Assembly (NCBI GenBank): GCA_938048505.1
Contig: CALIUX010000199.1
Location: forward strand, 1-6,255
Length of the DNA stretch: 6,255 nt
Direction: 5' to 3'
From: an uncultured Pseudomonadales bacterium
GTDB taxonomy: Bacteria; Pseudomonadota; Gammaproteobacteria; Pseudomonadales; Cellvibrionaceae
Below are positions 6,225 through 6,255 of the stretch, in pieces. The translations under genes and the position numbers were made by a program. The notes under the pieces are model-generated. The model was not told the DNA's origin, ran no database searches, and was given only the letters and a program-made list of their open reading frames with translations. How positions within the stretch are numbered: position 1 is the stretch's first letter; each line of letters opens with the position of its first letter.

Positions 6225-6255
6225 CACAAAAACAATACGTGATCTTATGCTTAAA

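Larger units (their letters stand above)
5938..6255. other. 318-base AT-rich region without a convincing gene
   Basis: After the comF stop the sequence is AT-rich to the window edge. It contains inverted repeats, runs of A (6081-6087) and T (6182-6188), and one short open frame (6108-6224). I see no tRNA, no clear promoter and no hairpin directly followed by a T-run that would make a confident comF terminator. ATG at 6248 could begin a plus-strand gene beyond the window, but it lacks a Shine-Dalgarno and only three codons are visible. Confidence 0.6.

Noticed and set aside
6190..6255. Minus-strand frame open at the right edge
   Set aside because: It gives only about 21 codons without a recognisable motif before a stop, in AT-rich sequence; chance explains it.

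Overview
The window holds a biotin biosynthesis gene cluster of a gammaproteobacterium. The minus strand reads bioB, bioF, a fused bioH-bioC gene (bioHC), bioD, and then the first 26 codons of a small CPXCG-type cysteine-rich protein that runs off the left edge. A comF-like phosphoribosyltransferase gene is divergent on the plus strand. From memory, comF facing bioB-bioF-bioH-bioC-bioD is a Pseudomonas-like arrangement, and fused BioHC proteins are annotated in Saccharophagus and Teredinibacter. The layout and the modest GC content (below 50% by eye, not counted) therefore point to a Cellvibrionaceae-like organism. That placement is an inference.

Layout by position: 1-78, partial CPXCG gene (-); 79-187, short AT-rich gap with a 16-bp tandem repeat; 188-811, bioD (-); 812-1083, an unusually long AT-rich gap inside the cluster with two sets of direct repeats; 1084-2706, bioHC (-); 2700-3917, bioF (-), interrupted by an in-frame TAG; 3962-5041, bioB (-); 5042-5112, control region; 5113-5937, comF (+); 5938-6255, AT-rich sequence with inverted repeats and no convincing gene.

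The genes cover most of the pathway. BioC methylates malonyl-ACP so that fatty acid synthesis can build a pimeloyl chain, BioH removes the methyl ester, BioF makes KAPA, BioD closes the ureido ring and BioB inserts sulfur. BioA (KAPA to DAPA) is not in the window. Between bioB and comF is a perfect 14-bp inverted repeat with the form TTGTCAACT-N15-AGTTGACAA, a close match to the BirA biotin-repressor operator. One arm contains a perfect -35 box (TTGACA) facing bioB, and the loop contains the comF start codon.

The most notable oddity is decay or error in the cluster. bioF has a clean in-frame amber codon at codon 149 with conserved BioF sequence on both sides. bioD stops at a TGA beyond which the same frame continues for 17 codons that resemble the missing BioD C-terminus. 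If both stops are real, this strain may have lost biotin synthesis; otherwise the sequence contains errors. I found no mobile element, CRISPR array, tRNA or rRNA, and no convincing new system.
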